NCBI RefSeq assembly: GCF_043555885.1
Contig: NZ_JBIGHX010000009.1
Span: forward strand, 124,001-188,000
Direction of reading: 5' to 3'
Length of the DNA stretch: 64,000 nt
From: Pelomonas lactea
GTDB lineage: Bacteria > Pseudomonadota > Gammaproteobacteria > Burkholderiales > Burkholderiaceae_C
Position 1 is the stretch's first letter. Every line of letters starts with the position of its first letter. Position numbers and translations under genes: made by a program. Of this stretch, positions 54,470 through 63,113 are shown in pieces. Under the pieces are notes generated by a model. It searched no databases. It saw only the letters and a list, made by a program, of their open reading frames with translations, and was not told where the DNA came from.

Positions 54470-55510
54470 CTACACGACGGCCCCGGCGTTCGGGTCGTTG
54501 GGGTCGTCCCGGTTTGCCGTGGCAGACGTCTTCACCAGGTCCTCGCGCTTGACGCCCAGCCACATCGCAAGGGCCGCCGCGACGAACACGGACGAGTAGA
54601 TGCCGAACAGGATGCCGATGGTCAGCGCGACGGCAAAGTAATGCAGCGTCGGGCCGCCGAACAGCAGCATGGACACCACCATCAGCTGCGTGGAGCCGTG
54701 GGTGATGATGGTGCGGCTCATCGTCGACGTGATCGCGTGGTCGATGACCTCGTGCGTGTTCATCTTGCGGAACTTGCGGAAGGCCTCGCGCACCCGGTCG
54801 AAGATGACGACGGACTCGTTCACCGAGTAGCCCAGCACCGCCAGGATGGCCGCCAGCACCGCCAGCGAAAACTCCCACTGGAAGAAGGCGAAGAAGCCCA
54901 GAATGATGACCACGTCGTGCAGGTTGGCGATGATGCCGGCCAGCGCGAACTTCCACTCGAAGCGGATCGCCAGGTAGATGACGATGCCGACGATGGTCAT
55001 GGCCAGCGCCTTGGCGGCGTCCACGGCCAGCTCGGCACCGACGGCCGGGCCGACGACCTCGGAGCGCGACAGCTTGATGGGCTCGGCGCCGGCGGCGGTC
55101 TTGCAGATCTGCTTGCTGACCTGCTCGCCCTGGGCCGTCACCTCCTGGTGCTCGCTGACAGTGCCGGACTCGGCCTTGCACAGTTCGCCGAAGACCTTGC
55201 CGACCACCTCGGTCTGCTTCTCGCCGGCACGCACGGGCAGGCGGATCATCACGTCGCGCGACGAGCCGAAGTTCTGCACCTGAACCTCGCCATAGCCCAT
55301 CTTCTCGATGATCAGGCGGGTCTTCTCGATCTCGGCCGCCTGCGGGTAAGCCACCTCGATGACGGTGCCGCCGGTGAACTCGATGGAGAAATGCAGCCCG
55401 CGCGTGACCAGGAAGAACACGGCGGCGGCGAAGGTGACGAAGGAGATGACGTTGAAGATCAACGCATGCTTCATCAGCGGCAGGTCGCGCTTGATGCGAA
55501 AGAGTTCCAT
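54470..55510 (-). CDS. secF: Protein-export membrane protein SecF
   Basis: Subunit of the SecDF complex, which pulls exported proteins with the proton motive force. It has 346 residues and six helices. Motifs: FTGGTVIEVAY near the N-terminus, FEWKFALAGIIANLHDVVII, GYSVNESVVIFDRVREAFRK, and a late THGSTQLMVVSMLLFGG. A periplasmic insert of about 40 residues (KAESGTVSEHQEVTAQG) is longer than in E. coli SecF as I recall. Twelve bases after secD. Confidence 0.96.
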   Translation of the reverse strand: MELFRIKRDLPLMKHALIFNVISFVTFAAAVFFLVTRGLHFSIEFTGGTVIEVAYPQAAEIEKTRLIIEKMGYGEVQVQNFGSSRDVMIRLPVRAGEKQTEVVGKVFGELCKAESGTVSEHQEVTAQGEQVSKQICKTAAGAEPIKLSRSEVVGPAVGAELAVDAAKALAMTIVGIVIYLAIRFEWKFALAGIIANLHDVVIILGFFAFFQWEFSLAVLAAILAVLGYSVNESVVIFDRVREAFRKFRKMNTHEVIDHAITSTMSRTIITHGSTQLMVVSMLLFGGPTLHYFAVALTIGILFGIYSSVFVAAALAMWLGVKREDLVKTSATANRDDPNDPNAGAVV

Positions 55511-55522
55511 GTCGTTTTCTCT

Positions 55523-57394
55523 TTAGGCCTTGGCGGCGACGTCGGTCGTTTCGGCTTCGGGCTTCCAGATCTGCCCGATCGACACGCTCTTGAGCTTCTT
55601 CTGGCGGCCGTACCAAAGGTTCACGAGACCGCGCGAGAACACGACGGACGAGAACATCGAGGTCAGGATGCCCAGGCAATGCACGACGGCAAAGCCCTTG
55701 ATGGGGCCGGAGCCGAACACCAGCAGCGCGACACCGGCGATCAGCGTCGTCACGTTGGAGTCCAGGATGGTCGCGAAGGCGCGCTCGTAGCCGAGGTGGA
55801 TGGCCTGCTGCGGCGACACGCCACCGCGCAGTTCCTCGCGGATGCGCTCGTTGATCAGCACGTTGGAGTCGATGGCCATGCCCAGCGCCAGCGCCATGGC
55901 GGCGATGCCGGGCAGGCTCAGCGTGGCCTGCATCAGCGACAGCGCGGCCACCAGCAGCAGCACGTTGAAGCCCAGCGCCAGCGACGAGAACACGCCGAAC
56001 AGCAGGTAGTACACGCACATGAACGCGGCCACGGCGACGAAGCCCCAGGTCACGCTGGCGATGCCCTTCTCGATGTTCTCCTTGCCCAGGCTCGGGCCGA
56101 TGGTGCGCGACTCGATGATCTCCATCGGCGCGGCCAGCGAGCCGGCGCGCAGCAGCAGGGCCGTGTCGCTGGCTTCCTGCGCGGTCATCGCGCCGGAGAT
56201 CTGGAAGCGGTTGCCCAGCTCGGAGTTGATCTTGGGCGCCGTGACGACCTCGCCCTTGCCCTTCTCGAACAGCAGGATGGCCATGCGCTTGCCGACGTTC
56301 TCGCGCGAGACCTCCTTCATGATCCGGGCGCCCTTGGCGTCGACGGTCAGGTGCACGGCCGGGTTGTGGTTCTCGTCGAAGCCGGACTGCGCGTCGTTCA
56401 GGCTGTCACCGGTCAGGATGACCTGGCGCTTGACGATGATGGGGCCGAAGCCACGGTCCATGAAGCGCTCGGTGCCGAACGGCACGGGGCCGTTGCCCTT
56501 GAGCGCCTCGATGGCCTCGGCGCTGTCGTCCACCATGCGCAGCTCCAGCGTGGCGGTGCGGCCGATGATGTCCTGCGCCTTGGCGGAGTCCTGCACGCCG
56601 GGCAGTTGCACGACGACGCGGTCGCGGCCCTGCTGCTGGATGACCGGCTCGGCCACGCCCAGTTCGTTGACGCGGTTGTGCAGCGTCGTGATGTTCTGCT
56701 TGATGGCGGCGTCCTGCACGGCGGTCTGCGCCTGCGGGCTCAGCGCGCCGGCCAGGCCACCGTCGGCCTGGGGCGTCCACGTGACGTCGGGCAGCTGGAG
56801 CTTCAGCAGGTCGATCGCCGCGGCGCGCTGCTCCGCGTCGCGGAAGGCCACCAGCACCGTGTTGCCGTCGCGGCTGATGCCGGCGTGACGGATGTTCTTC
56901 TCGCGCAGCATGGAGCGCACGTCGCCCGTCAACGCCTCGGCCTTCTTCGTGAGGGCCGCCTTCATGTCCACCTGCATCAGGAAATGCACGCCGCCGCGCA
57001 GGTCCAGGCCCAGGTACATGGGGTTGGCATGCAGCGCCGTCAGCCACTGGGGCGAGCGCGACAGCAGGTTCAGCGCGACGATGTAGCTCGGCTCGTTGGC
57101 GTCGGGGTTCAGGGCCTTGTTGATCGCATCCTTGGCCTTGAGCTGCGTGTCGGTATCGCCGAAGCGGGCCTTGATGGAACTGCCGTCGAACTGCACGTAG
57201 TCCGCCGTGACGCCGGCCTGCTGCAGTGCGGCCTCGATGCGGGACTGCAGCGTCTGGTCGACCTTGACGGTGACCTTGGCGCTGGACACCTGCACCGCAG
57301 GCGCCTCGCCGAACAGGTTGGGCAGCGTGTAGAGAGTGCCGATCAGCAGCGCGACGAGCAGGATCGCGTACTTCCAGAGCGGATAGCGGTTCAT
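55523..57394 (-). CDS. secD: Protein-export membrane protein SecD
   Basis: Large SecDF subunit, 623 residues: first helix WKYAILLVALLIGTLYTLPN, the big periplasmic P1 domain with GLDLRGGVHFLMQVD and VVVQLPGVQDSAKAQDIIGR, then five helices with GMAIDSNVLINERIREEL. The order yajC-secD-secF is conserved, but the usual upstream gene tgt is not seen here. Transcribed together with yajC (59-base gap) and secF. Confidence 0.97.
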   Translation of the reverse strand: MNRYPLWKYAILLVALLIGTLYTLPNLFGEAPAVQVSSAKVTVKVDQTLQSRIEAALQQAGVTADYVQFDGSSIKARFGDTDTQLKAKDAINKALNPDANEPSYIVALNLLSRSPQWLTALHANPMYLGLDLRGGVHFLMQVDMKAALTKKAEALTGDVRSMLREKNIRHAGISRDGNTVLVAFRDAEQRAAAIDLLKLQLPDVTWTPQADGGLAGALSPQAQTAVQDAAIKQNITTLHNRVNELGVAEPVIQQQGRDRVVVQLPGVQDSAKAQDIIGRTATLELRMVDDSAEAIEALKGNGPVPFGTERFMDRGFGPIIVKRQVILTGDSLNDAQSGFDENHNPAVHLTVDAKGARIMKEVSRENVGKRMAILLFEKGKGEVVTAPKINSELGNRFQISGAMTAQEASDTALLLRAGSLAAPMEIIESRTIGPSLGKENIEKGIASVTWGFVAVAAFMCVYYLLFGVFSSLALGFNVLLLVAALSLMQATLSLPGIAAMALALGMAIDSNVLINERIREELRGGVSPQQAIHLGYERAFATILDSNVTTLIAGVALLVFGSGPIKGFAVVHCLGILTSMFSSVVFSRGLVNLWYGRQKKLKSVSIGQIWKPEAETTDVAAKA

Positions 57395-57453
57395 GGGACT
57401 TCCTTGTCAGCGCCCGGACGGCGTGGTGGCCCGGGAGGTGGGCGCGCGGCCGT

Positions 57454-57777
57454 TTACTTCAAGCTTCCCTTAGGGAGAACCTGGGTGATGGCGCTGCGCT
57501 GCAGCTGCAGCTCGACACCGCTGGCGACCTCGATATGGACAAAGCTGTCGCCCAGCTTGCTGACCTTGCCGACGATGCCGCCGGCCGTGACCACTTCGTC
57601 GCCCTTGGCCAACGCCTCGATCATGGCCTTGTGCTCCTTCTGGCGCTTCATCTGCGGCCGGATCATGACGAAATAGAGCACAACGAACATCAGCACCAGC
57701 GGCAGCATGCCAAGCAGGCCGGATTCAGGGCTGGCGGCCGGAGCGGCGGCCTGGGCGTAGGCGTTGGAGATGAACAC
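57454..57777 (-). CDS. yajC: Preprotein translocase subunit YajC
   Basis: Small membrane protein of 107 residues that joins SecDF: a short N-terminus, one helix (LLGMLPLVLMFVVLYFVMIR), then PQMKRQKEHKAMIEALAKGD and VVTAGGIVGKVSKLGDSFVH. The start is GTG at 57777 (MFISNAYAQAAA), supported by AAGGA about eight bases upstream. A longer frame from 57822 would give an N-terminus unlike the family. Confidence 0.94.
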   Translation of the reverse strand: MFISNAYAQAAAPAASPESGLLGMLPLVLMFVVLYFVMIRPQMKRQKEHKAMIEALAKGDEVVTAGGIVGKVSKLGDSFVHIEVASGVELQLQRSAITQVLPKGSLK

Positions 57778-57944
57778 GATGATTTCCTTGAGGGTCGGGC
57801 GGCCGGGGCCACCGCAAAACAACCTTGAATTCTAGTGCGCCGCCGCCCGGCATCCCGGCGGGCGGCGCCAGGGGATGGGCCGCCACCGCCCGGGCCTGCT
57901 AACCTGCGCCCGTCCCACCGCCCGCCCCACGCCGAGCCCTGCCC

Positions 57945-59654
57945 TTGATCCCGAGGACGCTGACCGACCGCCTGAGCCTGCGCAGCCTGCTGACCCTGCC
58001 GCCCGTGCTGCTGGTGCTCGGGCTGGCGCTGCCGGCGGGGCTGCTGTGCTGGCAGGCCGCCCGCGACAGCGTGGAGCAGCTGTCCGGCCGGCTGGCAGCC
58101 GAGGCCGCAGGCCGCATCGCCGTGTCGCTGGAGCGCCAGCTGGGCGGCGCCGAGGCCGTGCTGGAGACGGCCGCGCCCACCGGGCTGCCGGCACCCGACA
58201 ACCTCGAACGCGAGCGCGAGCTGCTGCGCGAGCGCTTCTGGCTGGCCACCTCGGTTCACCTGGCGCAGAACAACTACGTCTATTACGGCGACCGCCGCGG
58301 CCGCTTCATCGGGCTGTGGCGTTTCTCCGAGCACGAGGCCGAGCTGCGCCTGCGCACCGCCGACACCGGCCCGCGCACGCTCTATCGGTTCAGCGGCATC
58401 AACGGCGCGCTGCGCTCGCCCCTGACGGAGGAACAGGTGTTCGACCCGCGCGAGCGGCCCTGGTTCCAGCGCACGCTGGCGTCGCCCGCCGCGCTGGGCT
58501 GGACGCCGGTGTACGTGGACTTCAAGACCCAGGACCTGGTCGTCACGCGCACCAAGCGCGTGCTGAACGACGCCGGCGAGCCCGAGGGCGTGGCCGCCAC
58601 CGACGTGTCGCTCAAGCAACTGGGCACGCTGCTGGCGCGTCAGACGCTGGGCGAGGATGCCGTGGCGATGGTCGTGGAGCCGGACGGCGGCCTGGTGGGC
58701 GTGTCGCGCGGCGCCTACCTGAGCGGCCCGCAGGACCGCCTCAACGCCGCCCGCAGCAGCGACGCGCTGGTGGCCCGCAGCTTCGACGCGGTGCAGCGTG
58801 AAGCCCGCTCGCGCACGGCCGGCACCTTCAGTTTCGAGGACGGGGACGGCCGCGCCGTGCAGGTCAGCCACGTCCGCCTGGACCCGGCGCTGGGGCTGGA
58901 CTGGCGCGTCATCGTGGCCGCGCCGCGCAGCAGCTTCCTGTCCGGCGTGCAGCAGGGCTTCATGCAGGCTGCGGTGCTCGCGGGCATCGCGGCGCTGGCG
59001 GCGCTGGCACTGGGCTGGGCGGCGTTGCACCTGGTCACGCGCGAGCTGCGCCGGCTGACCGACGCGGCCCGACGCGTGGGCGACGGCGTGCTGGACGCGC
59101 CGCCCGACGCCGGCCGCACCGACGCGCTGGGCGACCTGGCACGCGGCCTGGCCGACATGCAGACCCGGCTGCTGACCGACCAGCTCACCGGCCTGTCCAA
59201 CCGCAGCGCCATCCTGCACCGCATCGACGACCGCATCCTGCAGCATCGCCGCCGCGGCGACCGCTGGCCGTTCGCCATCATGCGCGTGACGCTGCGCAGC
59301 CTGGGCGACGTCAACGCCCGGCTGGGCCACGGCGTGGGTGACGCGGTGTTGAAGGAGGCCGGCCAGCGGCTGCGCGCCGGCGTGCGCATCGGCGACATCG
59401 TGGCTCGCTACGGCGGCGATGAGTTCCTGCTGCTGCTGGAGTCCGTCGACAACCGCGCCGACGCCGAGGCCGCCCGCACCCACCTGGAAGCCGCGATGCA
59501 GCTGCCGCTGCCCAGCCTGGCCAGCGTGGCCAGCGTGGCCGACGCGCCGTCGCCCGGCGCCGGCTTCGGCGTCGCCCTCTACCCCGACGATGGCCAGGAC
59601 GCCCAGACACTGCTGCGCCACGCCCACGCCGATCTGCATGCCCACACCCGTTGA
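57945..59654 (+). CDS. Cache-type sensor with degenerate GGDEF domain
   Basis: Protein of 569 residues: membrane helix at 18-38, a periplasmic sensor of about 270 residues resembling a double Cache domain (FDPRERPWFQRTLASPAALG, VAATDVSLKQLGTLLARQTL), a second helix (AAVLAGIAALAALALGWAAL), a HAMP-like linker and a GGDEF domain. GGDEF itself (490-494) and the inhibitory site RIGD (481-484) are intact. The metal-binding DxD found in active cyclases is replaced: the matching stretch reads RVTLRSLGDVNARLGHGVGD. It may bind cyclic di-GMP rather than make it. The start TTG at 57945 is uncertain. Confidence 0.85.
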   Translation: MIPRTLTDRLSLRSLLTLPPVLLVLGLALPAGLLCWQAARDSVEQLSGRLAAEAAGRIAVSLERQLGGAEAVLETAAPTGLPAPDNLERERELLRERFWLATSVHLAQNNYVYYGDRRGRFIGLWRFSEHEAELRLRTADTGPRTLYRFSGINGALRSPLTEEQVFDPRERPWFQRTLASPAALGWTPVYVDFKTQDLVVTRTKRVLNDAGEPEGVAATDVSLKQLGTLLARQTLGEDAVAMVVEPDGGLVGVSRGAYLSGPQDRLNAARSSDALVARSFDAVQREARSRTAGTFSFEDGDGRAVQVSHVRLDPALGLDWRVIVAAPRSSFLSGVQQGFMQAAVLAGIAALAALALGWAALHLVTRELRRLTDAARRVGDGVLDAPPDAGRTDALGDLARGLADMQTRLLTDQLTGLSNRSAILHRIDDRILQHRRRGDRWPFAIMRVTLRSLGDVNARLGHGVGDAVLKEAGQRLRAGVRIGDIVARYGGDEFLLLLESVDNRADAEAARTHLEAAMQLPLPSLASVASVADAPSPGAGFGVALYPDDGQDAQTLLRHAHADLHAHTR

Positions 59655-60729
59655 CCTTGCCGCCCTGCGCCGCCACGCCGTGGCGCGCAGCCTGTTCGCG
59701 CCGACGACGCTCGTCAAGGCCGTCGAGAGGCTGGGCGGCTTTGTGCAGGCCGACCCGCTGCGCGCCCCGGCGCGCGCGCAGGACCTGACGCTGCGCCACC
59801 GCGTCAAGGGCTACCGGGCCGGCGACCTGGAGCGCCGCTACCCGCGGCTGGACCTGCAGGAAGACTTCTTCATCAACTACGGCTTCGTGACACCCACGCT
59901 GCGCGCGCTGATGCATCCGCGCACGGCCCGGCTCGCGTGGGACGCACCGCGCTGGAAGCTGGCCGACGCCGTGCTGGCGGAGGTACAGCGGCTGGGCGAA
60001 GCCCACCCCGCCGACGTCGACGCCGCGCTGGGCCACGGGCCGGTGAAGAACTGGTTCGGCGGCAACAGCCGGCTGTCCACCGAGCTGCTGGACGGGCTGC
60101 ACTTCCGCGGCCACCTGGACGTCGTGCGGCGCGACAGCGGCACGCGCGTCTACCGGCTCGCGCAGCCCTGGCAACCGCATCCCGACCCGCAGGCCGCGAT
60201 GGACGCGCTGGCCGACGTGGTGATCCAGAAGTACGCGCCGCTGCCGGCCGGCAGCCTGTCCACGCTGATCAGCATGCTGGCCAGCGGCGCGCGCCAGTGG
60301 CAGGAGCTGCGCAAGCCGACGCTCGCACGCGCCAGGGAGCGCCTGGCCGGCGCGCGCGTGGATGGCGTCGACTGGTACTGGCCCGCGGGCGAGGACCCGG
60401 CACGCGGCTGGCGCGTCCCGGCCCAGGTGCGGCTGCTGGCGCCGTTCGACCCAGTCGTCTGGGACCGCCGCCGCTTCGAGCTGCTGTGGGGTTGGGCCTA
60501 CCGCTTCGAGGCCTACACCCCGGCGGCCAAGCGCGTGCGCGGGCACTACGCGCTGCCGCTGCTGTGGCGGGATCAGGTCGTCGGCTGGGCAAATGCCGGC
60601 GTGAAGGGCGGCGAGTTGAAGGTCGAGTGCGGCTACGTGGCCGGCAGGGCGCCACGGGATGCCGCGTTCAAGGACGCGCTGGCGGAAGAGATCGACCGCC
60701 TGCACGTCTTCCTGGGGCTCGGCGGCTGA
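59638..60729 (+). CDS. YcaQ-like winged-helix DNA-binding/glycosylase-family protein
   Basis: Protein of 363 residues of the family that includes E. coli YcaQ, a DNA glycosylase for interstrand crosslinks. Visible are LAALRRHAVARSLF, a helical start with GGFVQADPLRAPARAQDLTL, then PVKNWFGGNSRLSTELLDGL and LLAPFDPVVWDRRRFELLWG, followed by RVRGHYALPLLWRDQVVGWA. The QxD-type motif (QADP) known for YcaQ is present. It starts inside the end of the GGDEF gene (17-base overlap) and overlaps the MFS gene (TGATG), so all three are co-translated. Confidence 0.85.
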   Translation: MPTPVDLAALRRHAVARSLFAPTTLVKAVERLGGFVQADPLRAPARAQDLTLRHRVKGYRAGDLERRYPRLDLQEDFFINYGFVTPTLRALMHPRTARLAWDAPRWKLADAVLAEVQRLGEAHPADVDAALGHGPVKNWFGGNSRLSTELLDGLHFRGHLDVVRRDSGTRVYRLAQPWQPHPDPQAAMDALADVVIQKYAPLPAGSLSTLISMLASGARQWQELRKPTLARARERLAGARVDGVDWYWPAGEDPARGWRVPAQVRLLAPFDPVVWDRRRFELLWGWAYRFEAYTPAAKRVRGHYALPLLWRDQVVGWANAGVKGGELKVECGYVAGRAPRDAAFKDALAEEIDRLHVFLGLGG

Positions 60730-61958
60730 TGCTGCTCGACGTCGGCCCGCTGCGCCGCAACCTCGCCTTCCGCCGCCTCTTCGCCAGCCAGTTCATCTCC
60801 GGGCTGGGCACCATGGTCAGCTATGTGGCCGTGCCGTGGCAGCTGTACGAGCTGACGCATTCCAACGCCCAGGTGGGCCTGCTGGGCCTGGTGCAGCTGA
60901 TCCCCGTCGTCGCCTGCGGCCTGCTGGGCGGCGCGGTGGCAGACCGGGTGGACCGCAAGCGGCTGCTGATCGGCTCCGAGGCGCTGATGGCGCTGTGCCT
61001 GCTGGGGTTGCTGGCGAATGCGCTGGGCGCGGCACCCAGCGTGCTGGCCATCTACGCGCTGGTGGCCGTGCTGCAGGGCGCCAGCGGCTTCCACCGGCCG
61101 GCGCTGGAGGCGCTGACGCAGAAACTCGCGAGGCCCGAGGAGTTTTCGGCCGTCGCGGCGCTTTCCTCGGTGCGCGGTACGGTGGGCATGGTGGCCGGGC
61201 CCGCGCTGGCCGGGCTGCTGCTGGCGAAGTGGGGGGCCGTCGGCGCGTACGTCTTCGACGGCGTCACCTTTCTCGCCGCGCTGTTCTTCATCGCGCGCAT
61301 CCCGCGCGACGCGATCGGCACGGTGGACACGCCGGGCGGGCGCCCGCACCTGCTGGCCGATCTGGCCGAAGGGCTGCGTTTCGCATGGAAGCGGCCCGTG
61401 CTGATGGGCACCTACATCGTCGACATCGTCGCGATGGCGTTCGCCTTCCCGGTCGCGCTGTTCCCGGCGATGGCGGCGGCCGACGGCCGCACCGAATCGG
61501 TCGGCTGGCTGCTGTCGGCGATGTCGGTGGGCGCACTGCTGATCGGCCTGTTCAGCGGCTGGACCGGCAAGGTCAGCCGCCACGGCCGCGCCGTCGTCAT
61601 CGCGGCGGCGGTGTGGGCGCTGGGCATCGTGGCGCTGGGCTTTGCGCCCGGCCTGCTGCTGGGCCTGGCCTGCCTGGCCGTGGCCGGCGCGGCGGACATG
61701 GTCAGCGGCGTGTTCCGCGGCACGATCTGGAACGAGACCATCCCGAACACGCTGCGCGGCCGGCTCGCCGGCATCGAGATGATCAGCTACCTGACCGGGC
61801 CGCTCATCGGCAACGCACGGGCCGGCTTCATGGCCGATGCCTGGGGCGTGGCGCCGGCGATCTGGGTCGGCGGCTCGATCTGCCTGGTGGGCGTCATCGC
61901 AACGGGCTTGTGCCTGCCGCGGTTCTGGGCCTACCGCAGCGCGGCCGCGTCGACCTAG
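60729..61958 (+). CDS. MFS transporter (enterobactin-exporter-like group)
   Basis: Membrane protein of 409 residues with twelve helices. Visible are FRRLFASQFISGLGTMVSYV at the start and the conserved GGAVADRVDRKRLLIGS loop between helices 2 and 3. The group resembles EntS and MefA-type exporters. Substrate unknown. Overlaps the preceding gene by one base and the stop of the convergent aldo/keto reductase by four. Confidence 0.9.
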   Translation: MLLDVGPLRRNLAFRRLFASQFISGLGTMVSYVAVPWQLYELTHSNAQVGLLGLVQLIPVVACGLLGGAVADRVDRKRLLIGSEALMALCLLGLLANALGAAPSVLAIYALVAVLQGASGFHRPALEALTQKLARPEEFSAVAALSSVRGTVGMVAGPALAGLLLAKWGAVGAYVFDGVTFLAALFFIARIPRDAIGTVDTPGGRPHLLADLAEGLRFAWKRPVLMGTYIVDIVAMAFAFPVALFPAMAAADGRTESVGWLLSAMSVGALLIGLFSGWTGKVSRHGRAVVIAAAVWALGIVALGFAPGLLLGLACLAVAGAADMVSGVFRGTIWNETIPNTLRGRLAGIEMISYLTGPLIGNARAGFMADAWGVAPAIWVGGSICLVGVIATGLCLPRFWAYRSAAAST

Positions 61959-62956
61959 ACGTTGACCGCCCCCATCTGCGCTGCCGGGTAACGCGTGCCG
62001 GCGATGGCATGACGCTGCAGCAGCGCCGCAATGCGCTCGCGCCGGCCGTCGTCCAGCTGGATGCCGGCGGCCCGCGCGTTCTCGTCCAGGCGTTTGACGC
62101 TGCGCGTGCCGGGGATGGGCACGATGTCGTCGCCCCGGTCCAGCAGCCAGGCCAGTGCAAGCTGGGCGGGCGTGCAACGCCATTCCTCGGCCAGCACAGC
62201 CAGCGAATCGGCGAGCGCGAGGTTGTGGTCGAGGTTCTCGCCCTGGAAGCGCGGGTGGATGCGGCGGCGGTCGTCCGCGGCGAGCTGGTCGGCCGAACGA
62301 ATGGCGCCGGTCAGGAAGCCGCGGCCCAGCGGGCTGTAGGGCACCAGCGCAATGCCCAGCTCGCGGCAGGTGGGCAGGACCTCGGCCTCGACGTCGCGGC
62401 TCCACATCGAATACTCCGTCTGCACGGCGGCGATGGGGTGCACGGCGTGCGCGCGGCGGATCGTCGCGGCCGAGGCTTCGGACAGCCCGAGGTGGCGCAC
62501 CTTGCCGGCCTTCACCAACTCGGCCATCGCGCCGACGGTCTCCTCGATGGGTACGGTCTTGTCGACGCGGTGCTGGTAGTAGAGGTCGATGTGGTCCACG
62601 CCCAGCCGGTCCAGGCTCGCATCGCAGGCCTGGCGCACGTAGGCCGGGCTGCCGTCGATGCGGGTGACGGCGCCGTCCGTGCTGCGCACATGGCCGAACT
62701 TGGTGGCCAGCACGACCTCGCCGCGGCGCGCCAGCAGCAGGCGCCGCAGCAGCCGCTCATTGGCGCCGATGCCGTACATGTCCGCGGTGTCGAGAAAGTT
62801 GATGCCGATGTCCAGCGCACGGTTCAGCACCGCCAGCGACTGCTCGTCGTCCGCCGGGCCGTAGAAATCGGACATGCCCATGCAGCCCAGGCCCAGGGCA
62901 GAGACCTCGGGGCCGGTGGTGCCGAGGCGGCGGCGGGGGAAGTGGGTTTGCGTCAT
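61955..62956 (-). CDS. Aldo/keto reductase
   Basis: NADP-dependent oxidoreductase of 333 residues with the TIM-barrel pattern: LGTTGPEVSALGLGCMGMSD, the catalytic aspartate and tyrosine in FLDTADMYGIGANE, the lysine in LATKFGHV, the histidine in YYQHRVD, and the NADP site IPGTRSVKRLDENA. Closest to the AKR13/YakC-like group. AAGGAG precedes the ATG at 62956. It is divergent from an AraC regulator, a frequent pairing in which the regulator controls the reductase. Confidence 0.95.
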   Translation of the reverse strand: MTQTHFPRRRLGTTGPEVSALGLGCMGMSDFYGPADDEQSLAVLNRALDIGINFLDTADMYGIGANERLLRRLLLARRGEVVLATKFGHVRSTDGAVTRIDGSPAYVRQACDASLDRLGVDHIDLYYQHRVDKTVPIEETVGAMAELVKAGKVRHLGLSEASAATIRRAHAVHPIAAVQTEYSMWSRDVEAEVLPTCRELGIALVPYSPLGRGFLTGAIRSADQLAADDRRRIHPRFQGENLDHNLALADSLAVLAEEWRCTPAQLALAWLLDRGDDIVPIPGTRSVKRLDENARAAGIQLDDGRRERIAALLQRHAIAGTRYPAAQMGAVNV

Positions 62957-62989
62957 CACGGAACTCCTTGCGTGCATCGTCAACGGAAT

Positions 62990-63023
62990 GGCGGCAGCTT
63001 AGGAAACGCGTGCCGCTGCCGCC
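62990..63023. promoter_or_regulatory. Inverted repeat between reductase and AraC regulator
   Basis: GGCGGCAGC (62990-62998) and GCTGCCGCC (63015-63023) are nine-base perfect arms with 16 bases between, inside the 157-base divergent region. It could be the operator of the AraC-type protein, although such proteins often use direct repeats. Confidence 0.35.
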
Positions 63024-63100
63024 CAGCACAAAGCTGGCGCATGATTGCCCGATCCTCCGCGCCCTCGGCCGGCTTCGCCCCGGAGCCACCGCTGCGTTTG

Positions 63101-63106
63101 CACAAT
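63101..63106 (+). promoter_or_regulatory. -10-like CACAAT of a possible leaderless mRNA (AraC gene)
   Basis: TTGCACAAT ends seven bases before the ATG at 63114. It shares the string TTGCACAATCGGCCGC with the promoter of the LuxR gene at 43381. No ribosome site is seen. Confidence 0.45.
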
Positions 63107-63113
63107 CGGCCGC

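Noticed and set aside
52304..57676. An open frame of 1790 codons on the plus strand across DUF1631, secF and secD
   Set aside because: It is antisense to three clear genes and has the histidine/arginine/glutamine-rich composition of a GC-driven mirror frame. No domain pattern is seen.
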